Part shown: positions 26,030 through 40,600 of the stretch, in pieces | Layout: each line of letters starts with the position of its first letter | Position numbering within the stretch: the stretch's first letter is position 1 | NCBI GenBank assembly: GCA_963921425.1 | Contig: OY992835.1 | Span: 18,972,001-19,036,000, forward strand | From: Dryas octopetala | Lineage: Eukaryota; Streptophyta; Magnoliopsida; Rosales; Rosaceae | DNA length: 64,000 nucleotides | Direction: 5' to 3' | The notes under the pieces: model-generated | Told to the model about the DNA's origin: nothing | Seen by the model: only the letters and a program-made list of their open reading frames with translations | The model's database searches: none | Position numbers and translations under genes: made by a program

Positions 26030-27106
26030 TAGGGGTGGGCACGGTGTGGTTCGGCTCACTTCACCCCGAAAACCATGCACCGCGCCATAAATGTTTTCTC
26101 GGTGTGGTTCGGTGTTGTAAACCGAATAAATTAGAGAAAAACCAAACCAAACCAAACCATTGTAAAAACGGTTTGGTTCGGTGCATGCACGGTTTTAAAA
26201 TAAATATAACCTGCTTATTTTGTTGGTTGGGTAGTAGGGGTTTCATTTGGAGTTTTGGCAAATTGGGGTTATAACTTATAAGTTATATCTAATATAAGAT
26301 TATAATCTGTAACTATATATATTATATAATCTATTTGTTGGTCTATTTGTTTGGTTTTTTTAATTTATTTTATTTGGGGCTTCGTTTGAGGTTTGGGGAG
26401 ATTGAGATTTCGTTTGGGGGTTGGGCAAATTTGGGTTATAAGTTATAACTATATATAAGATTATATATAAGTATATAACTACTATAGAGTAATGAGTATA
26501 GTATATATATAATTATATACTACTATAGTATATACTAGTATACTACTATAATTATATATTACTTATATAGTTATATATAATTATTGTAGTATATATACAA
26601 CTATATACTAAGTTACTAACTATATAGTTATATATAACTAACTATACTAAGTTACTAACTATATAGTTATATACTAAGTTTATATATAACTCTATATGCA
26701 TAAAACATTATTATATAGACTATAGACTATAGAGTATATAGAAATAGAATACACTAATTTTATTATATAAGATATAACTAACATTATATACTAAAACATT
26801 ATTATATATATAATATTAAACTCATAGGGTTATATAAAATATATTTTAGGGTTTAAAATAAAAATGTATAAAATGTGAACAAAAATGTATAAAATGTGCA
26901 TAAAAATATATAATTATATTTTTAAAAAATTACTCGGTTTGGTTCGGGTTAAATGAGCATAAAACCGAAACCGGAACCGTCCATATACAGTTTGGTTCGG
27001 TTTTCTCTTACGGTGTTGACTTTTCGGTCAATTCGGTTTTTTTTCGATTTTTTTACGGTGGGTTTGGTTCGGTTTTTCGGTGCGTCGGTTATTATGCCCA
27101 CCCCTA
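26030..27106. mobile_element. Non-autonomous hAT-type transposon, 1,077 bp
   Basis: The ends are TAGGGGTGGGCA at 26030 and its exact reverse complement ending at 27106. They fit the hAT terminal pattern YARNG. A perfect 8-bp target duplication, GGTAAACT, sits at 26022-26029 and 27107-27114, the hAT length. The subterminal regions are packed with GGTTTGGTTCGG-type motifs in both directions, likely transposase binding sites. The core is extremely AT-rich with TATATA palindromes. No transposase is encoded. Confidence 0.88.
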
Positions 27107-28772
27107 GGTAAACTTCTTTCCCTAATTGCAAAAGAGGAAAGAGGATTGCAAAAATTTTCTTGATTTGGTAAACTGATTTTCACAATTTGAAAATTCGAAA
27201 AAAATTGGTTTGATTTTGGTAAAAATTGAAAAAAGTTTGTAAACCAACCAATTATCAAAAGAAATCGAATCGATTATTATCTAAAAAATTGAAATATATA
27301 CTTAAAAAACAAAACAATTATCGAAATTTAGTTATATATATATGTTTGTATAATACGATTATGTAAATAACCTAAATACTAATATTATAAATTAACTATA
27401 AGAAAATATAAATATATAATGTTATAAAAAAATGTGGGTTAAGATATAGAGTCATTTTCTAATAAAGTAAAGGTTATCATTTTTAGAAAAATAAGAACCT
27501 CATTGATAGGTAAGTAATGCATATATATATATATTATACATAGTATTCATATTTATCGGTATATATACATACTAAATAAATATGATAGATACTAATATAT
27601 ATATTAGAGATAATTATGTTTGTGTATTTTAGAAAAACAGTTTTTAGATAGAGACCGGAGGTGTTTTAAAATTTATAAGAAAATAATTTTAATTCATAAT
27701 AAAATCCTCCCCCGATTTGAAGTGTATTTCCCCTTCTAGAGTGTAGAGTGGACTTTGTAAAGGCTGCATGTTAGATTGCACCGGTCAAAGAAGAAAAATA
27801 AAATGACTTGATTAAAAACCCTAAATCACTACCGGTGTTAATCTAAAAAAGACTCATAAAATAAATTGCACTCTAAACAAAATCGAATCAAAAATCGAAA
27901 TTTACCAAAAATTACCAAAACAAAAAATTAAATATCGAAATTTTTTGTTTTGGTAAGCCCCATTACCGAATCAAACCAGCCCATGGACATCCCTAGATTA
28001 AACAGGTTTAAGGGGCTTGATGGTTTGACCTTAGCTTGGGCCCAAGCCCAAGTCTTACTTTCGTCTTTAACTGGATTAAATCAAGGCCTCTGCCCATGCT
28101 GGCAGATATGTTGTAATAATCACTTGGACTAAATATGTAAGTTCAAAATTTTTCTCTCATAAGAGTGAAATTATTTAAGTCCACAATAAGAAATTTTTTT
28201 ATTAATTTTAGGGGTGAAATTAAGAATTAAACTTGGGTGCATAGTGAATAATTCTACAATCACTCGAACTGAACTACCCAACAATTGCAATATTTAAGAA
28301 TATTATTTAAGATTTAAAGCTTTAGCATTAACTCTTAAATGAAGTATGTCTGATGAGGACATCCTCTCACAATGATATAATTCTCATATGTCGTGGGATG
28401 TACCTAATTGTAGACCGAAGAGGATGCCCTATAAAAGAATATCTCAATTTTTAAAAATTGACATGTTATAATTTGCCTAGATTAATAACACCATTGCAAT
28501 TAATAGACCCAGACACTGTTACGCATAAGATACTCATATCCCCAATTGGTTTATAAATCACTCCATAATACTCGATCGGTGAAAGTTTGATATTAATAAC
28601 AACATGAGATCATCGTCGTTTATATAATTGATTCTCAATGTAAAAATAGGAATTATGAACGCAGGCCATACAAGAGAAGAAACAACAATTAGCGAGAAAA
28701 CCAGAAAAAAAAAAAAAAAAAAAAAAAAAAGACATCCGTAGCTAGCTAGCTGGCTAGTTTGAATGATGATGC
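27107..28772. other. Noncoding spacer with a transposon remnant
   Basis: AT-rich DNA after the hAT element. At about 27870-27996 a stretch with GATTCGG-type motifs ends in ATGGACATCCCTAG, whose complement, CTAGGGATGTCC, resembles a hAT-like terminus. I found no matching left end. A long A-run lies at 28706-28730, just downstream of the GAPA stop. Confidence 0.4.
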
Positions 28773-30833
<2,061 letters not shown>

Positions 30834-33800
30834 GCTTGGAGCTAGCAAGGCTTGCTTGCGCTCAGGATATTAATTTTAATGAACAGCAGATCCAGAGATC
30901 AGCAAGTGTGTGATGGGAGTGAGTGAAATAAAACCAAGACAGGATGAGATTATGGATAGCCTATCGTACTCAACCAATGGCTGAGGTTTTTTTTCTTTTT
31001 TTGTTTTTAAAAATTTGCACCATATATAATTACACGTGTGTATACACCCCGACGTTAACATAGAAATGGTGGAGGATGCCAATGGCCTATTTCACACCAT
31101 ACGACTTTGGCATATCCTTTTGTTCATCCTCCCAGCCAAGTTATCCAATTGTGTGTTTTTCTTTTTCTTTTTTCTTTTGTATACTTTCTCGCTACTAATT
31201 TTTTCTATTTAAACTTTTTTGAATGACACAGTACTACAAGTTTATAATTGTTAAAGGTATCAGTAAATTACATATTTAGTCCTTATGTTTTGAACTAAAA
31301 TCACATTAATAATCGTACATATATTATAATTTAAGTGAATTCGTAATATTATATCAATATGTCACATGACATTACTGCGACATAAAAATGCAACTAATTT
31401 GAAGTTTTTTTTTTTTTTTTTTTTCTGAAAAGAAGAGATCGAATTTGAGTGTAAAAGAATAATTATACGATCCTTCAAATTAGACTATCCCATATAATAA
31501 TTGGAAGATGATACAAAAAAAAATGCAATTCTTAGCATAAAAGAAAAACGGTTGCTAGTTAGTCTTTTTACTTTTTTAATTTTTTTTATGCTAAGAATTC
31601 TAATTTCTTTTTACTGTTTACTGTTTTGTAATAAAGTACACACTCTTACTTAACAATTAGAATAATGCTAGGGTTGACCCCAAGTTTATGTCCAATATTG
31701 ATCACAAATGATGTGGTAGCTAGTACTGTATGGGTAAGTATTTTCTTTATTAAAAATAAATGAGTCTTACCGTGGACCCAAATATGAATCTATCAAATAC
31801 TATCACAAAATTATTTAAAACACAAATGAGAAATCTCTCTAACACGTACTAATCTAACTATTATGGATGAGATGCAAAAAAATTGCCACAAATTATTAGC
31901 ACAAAGATATTAGGTATATGTGCATGTTATATTTGTTTATTTTCTTTTCAATATTATCAGTAAATATATTTATTTTGATAGAGATTGAGCTTATTCTTCA
32001 TCTTAATAATATTCCTTCCTTCCAAAAATTTAAAAACCATACATAATCATACGATTCATACTAAATGGATTGAAATTGCAGCAATAACCATTTCAAAATT
32101 TGTAACAACTAATTTGACCACGATCAAATTTGATATAGAAACGTTTATTCAAAGATGATCTAAAATTGTGAAAATACAATTAGGGTCGTCCCAACTCTAG
32201 CCATGTATGTCATGCACTTTCATGAAACGTACTTCACAGTGACAAAGGGTTGTCTTTCGCATTTAAGCATAAATTTGGGAGCCCAACATATATGACCAGA
32301 AGTCTCGCACGTGACACGCCCACATTTAACGTCTAACATAATAGTCATACATACAACAGTGCCAAATTGTATCGAAATTAAAACCTTGGGTACTATATTG
32401 AAAAAATTGAAAGAATGAAGTGCAAGTTAATTGTAAATCAACACAAGCTTCACGGGTGTAAGTTGTAATTTTCTCTAAATAAAAAAACTTATTTTGATAT
32501 ATTAGACGGTCAATTAACTTATTTTTATTTTTTATCAAGCACTCAATTAACATTCTTGGACAAGATAAAAGAAGATTTCCACAAAATATACGTAAATATG
32601 ATTGCACTAATGAATTGTTGATGTATTTGCTAACTATATAACATCAGTCAATATATTCAATCACGTACTTTACTATATTTAACTTATTCTTCATCATCTT
32701 CCTTCCTCACCACAATCTTTAACATAATATTGTTGAATGCACGGAAATGTAGCAATACACATTCCATAGTTGTAACAAATAGAAAGCTAAATATTCGACC
32801 ATAATTAATTGATTGATCTGCAAATTTTTATTTAAACATGATATGGGTACAAATCAATTAACTAAAACTTTTAAATAAATTTGTGTTGTCCCAGCTCTAG
32901 CCATGTATGGTATGCACTCTCATCAAACTCTACAATAACAACGGTTTTCTTTGGATGGAGGCTTCACTTGACAAGATCCACCGAACTCATGGCTATAATT
33001 TTTGAGGCAATACTGGTTACAGTCTGGATACTTTGAGCATGGCCCCTCATCAACTAAAGTATCCCCCGGAGCGATTTATGCAGCTGTTTTGCCTGACAAA
33101 TTCAATACAAAATGAATAAATCTTCATCCCCTTCTTTTCATCAATAAATTAAACTATTTTTTATCGTATTTACTGACCATATTTCAAACCATATGTACAA
33201 GCATGTTTAGAAAAATTATTCAATACAACTTTATATGTCATATGATTTTTAGTTTTAACGTTTGTGTGTGACAAATCACTTTTTCCTTTTGATGTGGTTG
33301 TAAAAGATACAAGGTCGTATTAATTGCAACACTCTAATCTTTGATAAAAATGCGACTCATTTTATGGATAAGTTTCATCTCTGTTATACATGGAGACGTG
33401 GGATCAGTAAATATAATATAAATAACATTAGTGCATTGCTAGTATGTTTTTCGACATAGCAAGTATTTATTTGGAAAGGACCGGAATTTCACCTGAACTA
33501 AGAATAAGTAAAGCAATGCATAAGATCCCCAAGAAAAAGCACCTCGTTAGAGAAGCAAAGTTGGTGGAAGCCGTAATGCCTAGGTTTGTTGGTTACTGTT
33601 CTTCCCTTTTGCTATAATTTGTGATATGAATGGTTGAGTCGTATGGTTGTAGAGAATGTTTATTTATATTATACATTGCATTTATGTCTTGCAAAATGAA
33701 GATCTATTTTTGAGTTATAAATGGAAACAAAAATCTTAATTTTTGATTTGTTGCCAAATGCCAATAAAAAATTAAAAGAAAAGATCTAGAAATTAAGAAG

Positions 33801-33842
33801 GATTGTGTGAGAGTAATTGGAAATTATAAATTAAAATATATT
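30834..33842. promoter_or_regulatory. GAPA promoter side and noncoding spacer
   Basis: The part next to 30834 must hold the GAPA promoter. ACACGTG occurs at about 31032, a G-box core of the kind found in light-regulated genes. A 16-bp perfect hairpin (31527-31542 with 31584-31599, AATTCTTAGCATAAAA and its complement) has a 41-base loop and may be a MITE remnant. No coding sequence is seen. Confidence 0.35.
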
Positions 33843-35305
33843 GTGTATAACCAAGGTATTAAATTTTGAAATTTTCGGCGAAATTTAGTCAAAAATTTCA
33901 TTTTTTTAGGGTTCCGAAATCAAAACACATGTTAAATAATTTTTTGGGAAGATTTCGTTGAAATTTTCAAAATTTCGGCGAAATTTACCGAAGTTTATCG
34001 AAATTTTTATATATTTTTTTCTCCAACTTCAGAAATTCACCAAAAATAGCTCGAGACTTCAAATAATTCACCGAAAAATTCTACGGACTCGTATTGATGA
34101 GTACTAATTTCCTATAACCTGAAAATAGTCAAATTGCTTTCAAAGATATTATGAAAAATCCTACTCTTATAATTTAATTTTGAAAAAAAAATAATAATCT
34201 CCAAAGTTTTGAATTTTCATTTTTTAAAATTCATTTCCACACAACTAAGCTCTAGAACCACAACCAAAGGTCGAAGTTAGTTAAAATAAATTTAAAAAAA
34301 TTTCTAATTCGTTTAAACAAACCTTAAAACAAATTTGAAAAATTAAAGTGCCAAAATTACCATAAGCCAAAATTTGGGTTGTTACACTTAGTGAATACAA
34401 AACTTGGCTAAGTGAGAGGCACGAGAAAAAAGGAAGCAAAGATTTAAAAAAAAAAAAAGACTGAAGAGAGAGGAACGAGGAAAAAAAAAAAGGAAAAAAA
34501 AAAAGAGAAAAAAGGAGGGGGGGTTTGGGCAATTGGAAAGAAAAAAAAATGTTTGAAATTTCGTTTAGTTATTTTAAACCTTAAATTTTAATATATTTTT
34601 ATATAAAAAAATAATTAAAAGTATCCTAAAGGGCCTAAAACCTAATATCCTAAAGAATATAGAGCAAATAAGGTTTAATGTATAGATTATAGAGTATTAA
34701 GGTATATAGAATATATAGAGTATTAAAGTTTAGATTTTAGTGTATAATTAAATTATACAGTATAAAGAATATACCAATTTTGTTAATTTATTATACTAAT
34801 TTTATTTAACAGTATGTGTTCCAGCGCGCATTATATTCACCTTATATCACATAAAACCTATTATATAATTTGATTTCTTCAATGTTTTTTTATCATATTT
34901 TAATGGTAAAATTTTATTAAAAAGTTTCATATTTTGATAGCAATTTCTATCGTTTCCGTCTAATTTTTGTCGAAATTTAAAAATCTTTGAAATTTCCATC
35001 GAAATTTCTTTAAAATCTGAAATTTAATTCCTTGCGTATAACAGCGACTAAAACATTGATTCTCAGTACGTTGGACAAATATTACCAACTGGAAAAAAAG
35101 CTTGGACAAATATTTTAATTGTGGATTTGGGTTGTCGTATAAATGTGGATCTTCCTCCCTTTGTTCTAGGCCCGGAAATCTTGCATCCATCCTCATATAA
35201 AAGGTGAGCCACACATAAAGGGGAAGATCCAAATTTATATGACCCAAGTCCACAATTGAAATATTTGTCCAACTGAGAATCCATGTTTTAGTTGTTGTTA
35301 TACTC
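33843..35305. mobile_element. MITE split by a nested hAT insertion
   Basis: The MITE consists of 33843-33851 and 35043-35305, about 272 bp once the insert is ignored. Its inverted ends run GTGTATAACAGCGACTAAAA from the left and GAGTATAACAACAACTAAAA from the right. They continue into arms that share GGACAAATATT and GGATCTTCC. An 8-bp target duplication, AATATATT, flanks it at 33835-33842 and 35306-35313. It encodes nothing. Confidence 0.8.
33852..35034. mobile_element. Non-autonomous hAT-type transposon, 1,183 bp, nested in the MITE
   Basis: The ends are CAAGGTATTAAATTT at 33852 and the complement of CAAGGAATTAAATTT ending at 35034; CAAGG fits the hAT terminal pattern. The target duplication is TGTATAAC (33844-33851) against CGTATAAC (35035-35042), 7 of 8 identical. 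Subterminal DNA repeats GAAATTTCGGCG-like motifs in both orientations. The element contains A-rich low-complexity DNA near 34440-34510 and no transposase. Confidence 0.82.
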
Positions 35306-35313
35306 AATATATT

Positions 35314-35862
35314 TTAAGAATAATATAACCAGTCTATATGTTATAATATACTGAGTCTATATGTCTATATGTTATAATATAAGTGGATGTTATTAATACT
35401 ATACCCTACTATTATAAACACATCGTCCAATAATATCCTTACACGTTGGATAGTTATACCACGTAACAGTATATCAATTATACCCAATAATTTTTCCAAA
35501 AAATGATTGACAAAAAACAAGAAAAAACATCTAATATTAATTTTTTTAATGTTATGATTGGAAATTAATTAATAGAATATCTTGTTTATTTCTATTTATT
35601 ACTCAAATATGGATTTTAATACAATCTTACTTTAATTATATGATTTGGTAGCCAACTAAACAGATCTGCATGATCGAGCATATATAGCTACCATTTATTC
35701 TTGAGAATATAGGATTTTCCATTTCTATAAACAGCCTTTCAAATTCGCAATATATGTAAGCACAATTTAATATAAATAGGCCTTCTCTGTCCATATGGTT
35801 CAATCATTCATCAAATATAACAAAAGCTAAAGGGAAGAACAATAACCAATAACGTTGGCACT
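35314..35862 (+). promoter_or_regulatory. Upstream region of the defensin-like gene, with TATA box
   Basis: A clear TATA box, TATAAATAG, lies near 35771-35779, about 90 bases before the ATG at 35863. The remainder is AT-rich noncoding DNA. Confidence 0.55.
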
Positions 35863-36646
35863 ATGGTTTCCACCAACATTGCTCGGTGTTGTTTTGTGGG
35901 GCTTTTTTGCATTGCTTTACTTATTATGAGCTCAGGTGCTGAAATCCTTCTTGAATACTTGCAATGTTGTGTGTATTAAGGCTAATCATGTTTGTGTCTC
36001 ACATGTTGTATACAACAAGAGATATATAAGTTTTTTTTTTTATATTAATTCTACGATTTGTGCATGAAAACGTAAAAATAATTATGTTGCATGTATAATA
36101 TTTATTAATTATATTTTTGCCCAAATTTATAATGGTGAGAGAGTTAAGGGTGCGCAGACCAAGAAATTTTTATAAAGGGACTAAAAATCCAAATGTACGT
36201 CTTAACTGGAGGACTATTATACAAATGTTTTTCCAAAATTTTCAAAAATACTGCAAATGTAGATTTGGGGGTTAGGGGGACCTTAGACCCACATGTAACT
36301 CTGCCTCTAGTGAGACTAACATATACAAATGGATTTCAATTCTTGTGAAGATGCAGCCTATACAATGTTGTGATCAAAAAATTTTATTTAAATAGTTTTA
36401 TCAGAACTCAGTAGACATTATTATAAGTAGGGAAGTAAGATTTATTATTATTATTATTATTTTGTTTTTTACATTGAATTTGCAGGCCATGCAGCTGCAG
36501 AGGGAACAATTAAGGATGTTGGGCCATGCTCAACCTCATCTGAGTGCAACAATAATTGCAAAGCAACTGAGAGCCCTGCATATGGTGGATTTTGTGACGT
36601 GATCCCTCCATCTACAGAATGCAGATGTTACTGTAGACTTTCATGA
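35863..36646 (+). CDS. Defensin-like secreted cysteine-rich peptide
   Basis: Two exons, 35863-35935 and 36486-36646, join in frame to give 77 residues, the usual layout for plant defensin-like genes: signal peptide in exon 1, mature peptide in exon 2. Residues 1 to about 25 form a hydrophobic secretion signal ending in LIMSSG. The mature part has seven cysteines spaced C-x5-C-x3-C-x10-C-x8-C-x-C-x-C. The C-x3-C and C-x-C pairs fit the cysteine-stabilised alpha-beta fold, but the usual first cysteine, which normally pairs with the last, is absent. Such peptides act outside the cell in defence or in reproductive signalling; which applies here cannot be told. The intron is 550 bp with GT-AG ends. 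Confidence 0.82.
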
Positions 36647-37127
36647 TTGTGCATGTCATATATGGCTAGATCGATCACATCGAGTTGGAACAACCCCGCC
36701 AATTTCATCTTCACTTTTTTAAATTTTATAAAGTGATCGAGTTGTACCCAAATGTTTAAATAAAAATGTGCACAACGAATGTGGCTGAATTAGCTTTCTT
36801 TTGTTACAATTTTGAATTTCTGAAATGGGTTTGTGATGAAGAAGAAGAAGATAAATCTATATATATATATATATATAAAAGATATTCACTAACACTATTA
36901 TTGAAAAAACAATCATATATATATTAATAAATTATCAGGCATCAAAGATATTACCTACATTTTGTTGTGTCCTCAATTGTTAATCACCTTCGGTGATCGA
37001 ATGGGACTGCCTAAGTTTATTAAACACAATGGCACATATAATTTTTTGATTCAATAATTGTATATGCACACAAAGGATTGAATAAAATCAAAGGTTAAAA
37101 ATTAAATCGAGTAATTGAAGAAGGGCC
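36647..37127. other. Spacer between the defensin-like gene and the retrotransposon
   Basis: Contains the 3' untranslated region of the peptide gene and a short TA microsatellite near 36860. No gene is seen. Confidence 0.4.
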
Positions 37128-37132
37128 ATCTT

Positions 37133-37647
37133 TATTGGTTTTTCTTTTTGGTGTTTATTAAAAAAAAAAGAAAAAGAAACTATTTCAACTTGTTATAAAC
37201 GTTGTTTGGACTTGGTCAGTAGTTGACCAAGTCTTTCTCAACAACTTGGTACTGGCTCCACGTTTTCAGCCCTTTACTGGTTTTAAATGATGATAAATAG
37301 CAGGAGCAGTAGCTTGAATAAATGAGAGGATAATACAGAGTCTTTGAGTGGTTTTCCTTTTCAACCTCTCTCAAATTTTTTCTGAACATAACAAGTATTC
37401 CAAGCAACAATATCAGAAGGGTGTTTGTATTCGGGTCTTTCTTTGTGCACGGAAGAATCTAGACAGAGGAGATTCTGGGGCTGTTTTATCCTGGAGGCGT
37501 CGTAGGCATCATTGAACTGCTTGCACATCTTGGGCAGAGCCGCGAAACGTCTTAAAGAGAGCGACCTTGTACGCGACTCATCCCAAGAATCATCTACATT
37601 TACTGAGGTTATCGGGTAACATTGTTCTTTCATTATTTGGTTCAACA
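37133..37647 (+). repeat. 5' LTR of the copia element
   Basis: 515 bases from TATTGG to TTCAACA. Copia LTRs normally run TG...CA; this one starts TA, in both copies, so the change was passed through replication. A TATA-like TTATAAACG lies at about 37191-37199. The segment GAAACGTCTTAAA at 37544-37556 is the complement of the element's leader just after the LTR. Confidence 0.93.
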
Positions 37648-37669
37648 ATTTTAAGACGTTTCTTCTACC
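37648..37669 (+). other. Leader and candidate self-complementary primer site of the copia element
   Basis: Only 22 bases separate the LTR end from the gag ATG. They lack TGG and the TGGTATCAGAGC expected of a site for the initiator methionine tRNA. Instead, TTTAAGACGTTTC (37650-37662) is the exact reverse complement of LTR bases 37544-37556. The position, two bases after the LTR, is where minus-strand DNA synthesis should start. That this is used as a primer site is inference. Confidence 0.6.
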
Positions 37670-40600
37670 ATGGCTGCTGAAAACAACTCTCACACTCCTG
37701 ATCTTAACAAACCTTCAAAATTTGAGGGTCTTCACTTTAAACGGTGGAGGCAGAAGATGTTGTTTTTTCTCACCACAAAAAAATTAGCTTCTAACTGCAC
37801 TATAGATAAACCTCTTATCCCTAATGTACCTACTGAAGAAGAAACCAAGATCTTTGAGACTTGGACAGAAAATGATTTTCTCTGTAAGAATTATATTCTA
37901 AATGGCTTGTGTGATGATCTCTATGACTATTATTCTGCTTATGACACTGCTAAAGAGCTATGGGATGCACTTCAGAAAAAATATGACACTGAAGAGGCTG
38001 GTGCTAAGAAATTTGCTGTAAGCCGTTATTTGAAATTTCAAATGGTAGATGATAAATCGGTAGAAGCACAGTCACATGAATTACAAAAAATTGCACATGA
38101 CGTTATTACTGAAGGTATGAGTTTAGATGAACAGTTTCAGGTTGCAGTCATCATTGACAAGCTGCCCCCAAGCTGGAAAGATTTCAAGAATGTTCTTCGT
38201 CACAAAACAAAGGAATTCTCCTTGGAAAGTCTGATCACTCGTCTTCGCATTGAGGAGGAAGCCAGAAAACAAGATATGAAGGATGAAGTTCTGGTTGTGT
38301 CTAACAACAAGAACACCCATATTTTCAACAAGAATCAAACCCCTGCTGTTCTGAAACCAAATGGAAGGAATATGAAAAATCAGAACAGGAACCGCAACAA
38401 CAACAACAACAAAAATCAGAATCGAAATCCTCAACAGAATCAGAATAGATATCAACCCCCCTCACGTGATGATGATTCGGGACAATTTATATGTTATAAT
38501 TGTCACAAGCCGGGGCATCTTGCCCGAAATTGTCGGAATAAGCGTCGTCCTGCTCCTCAGGCCAACCTTACCGAAGAGCAACTAGTTGCTATGATTTCTG
38601 AAGTCAACATTGTTGGCGGATCCGAGGGGTGGTGGGTAGACACTGGTGCTTCTCGCCATGTCTGCTATGATCGTGTTCTTTTCAAGTCCTATTCTATGGC
38701 TGAGGACAAGAAAGTGTTGTTGGGTGATTCTCATTCAACCAATGTTGCTGGTACAGGGGAAGTGGAATTGAAATTTACCTCTGGAAAGACTGTCATCCTT
38801 AAGGATGTCTTGCATACTCCAGAAATAAGAAAAAATCTAGTTTCTGGCTACCTTCTCAACAAGGCTGGGTTCATTCAAATGATTGGAGCAGACATGTATA
38901 CTCTTACTAAAAATGGTGTCTTTGTAGGTAAGGGTTATGCTACTGATGGAATGTTTAAATTGAATGTTGATGCTAATAAAAATTCTTCTTCTGCTTATAT
39001 GCTTTGTTCTTTTAATACTTGGCATGCTAGACTTTGTCATGTTAACAAACGACTAGTCAAAAATATGAGTAGTTTAGAATTTATTCCAGATTTGTCTTTG
39101 AATGATTTTGAGAAGTGTGAATATTGTAGTCAAGCTAAAATCACCAAAACTCCACATAAATCTGTCTTTAGAGAATCTGAACCACTTGATCTTATTCATT
39201 ATGATATTTGCGAATTTGATGGAGTGACAACTAGAAATGGGAAACGGTACTTTATCACTTTTATTGATGATTGTTCGAATTATTGTTTTGTCTATCTTAT
39301 GAGAAATAAAAGTGAAGCAATTGATATGTTCAAATTATTCTTGAATGAAATTGAGAATCAATTTAATCGAAAAGTTAAAAGATTTCGTAGTGACAGAGGT
39401 CAAGAATATTTGTCTAGTGATTTTATTGTTTTATATAATTCACTTGGAATTATTCATGAGACAACAGCCCCTTACTCTCCTGAAATGAATGGTAAAGCTG
39501 AAAGAAAAAATAGAACTTTGGCTGAATTAACTGTTGCTATCTTACTTAGTTCAGGAGCTGCATCTTTTTGGTGGGGAGAAATATTATTGACTGTATCTTA
39601 TGTGCTGAATAGAGTTCCCAACTCTAAAACAAAAATTTCTCCTTATGAAATTTGGAAAAATAAGAAACCTAATGTTTTGTATTTTAGAACATGGGGGTGC
39701 TTAGCTTATGTACGTATTCCTGACCCAAAAAGATCAAAATTGGCGAGTAGAGCTTATGAATGTGTTTTTATTGGTTATGCAACTAATAGCAAGGCATATA
39801 GATTTTATGATTTAAAGAATCATGTTGTGATTGATTCTATTGATGCCGATTTCTTTGAAAATAAATTTCCTTTTAAATTGAGAAATAGTGGGGGTTCAAC
39901 TTCTTACAGTTTGCCTTCAACTAGAATTAATGAATCTTGTCTAGAACTAAGGAAGAGTAAGAGAGCTCGTATTGCCAAAGTTTATGGACCTGACTTTCAT
40001 GTTTATAACTTAGAACAGGATCCTAGTACACTCAAAGAAGCTCTGTCTTCTTTAGATGCTGACTTTTGGCAAGAAGCTATAAACGATGAGATGGACTCCT
40101 TAGAGTCTAATAGAACTTGGCACTTGACAGACCTTCCACCTGGTTGCAAAACCATTGGTTGTAAATGGATTCTAAAAAGGAAATTAAAACCTGATGATTC
40201 AATTGATAAATTTAAGGCCCGACTTGTGGCCAAAGGCTATAAGCAAAGAGAAAATGTGGATTTCTTTGACACCTTTTCACCTGTCTCTAGAATAACTTCT
40301 ATTCGTGTTTTGTTTGCCTTAGCTGCCATTCATGATCTTGTTGTGCATCAAATGGATGTTAAAACTGCTTTTTTAAATGGTGAGTTAGAAGAAGAAATTT
40401 ATATGGATCAACCTGAGGGTTTTGTCTTACCTGGACAAGAAAATAAGGTATGTAAACTAGATAAATCTCTTTATGGGTTGAAACAGGCACCTAAACAATG
40501 GCATGAAAAATTTGATTGTTTAGTCACTTCAAATAGGTTTAAGCTCAACGAAAGTGACAAATGTATTTATTTTAAGTATGAAAATAACATTTGCATTATC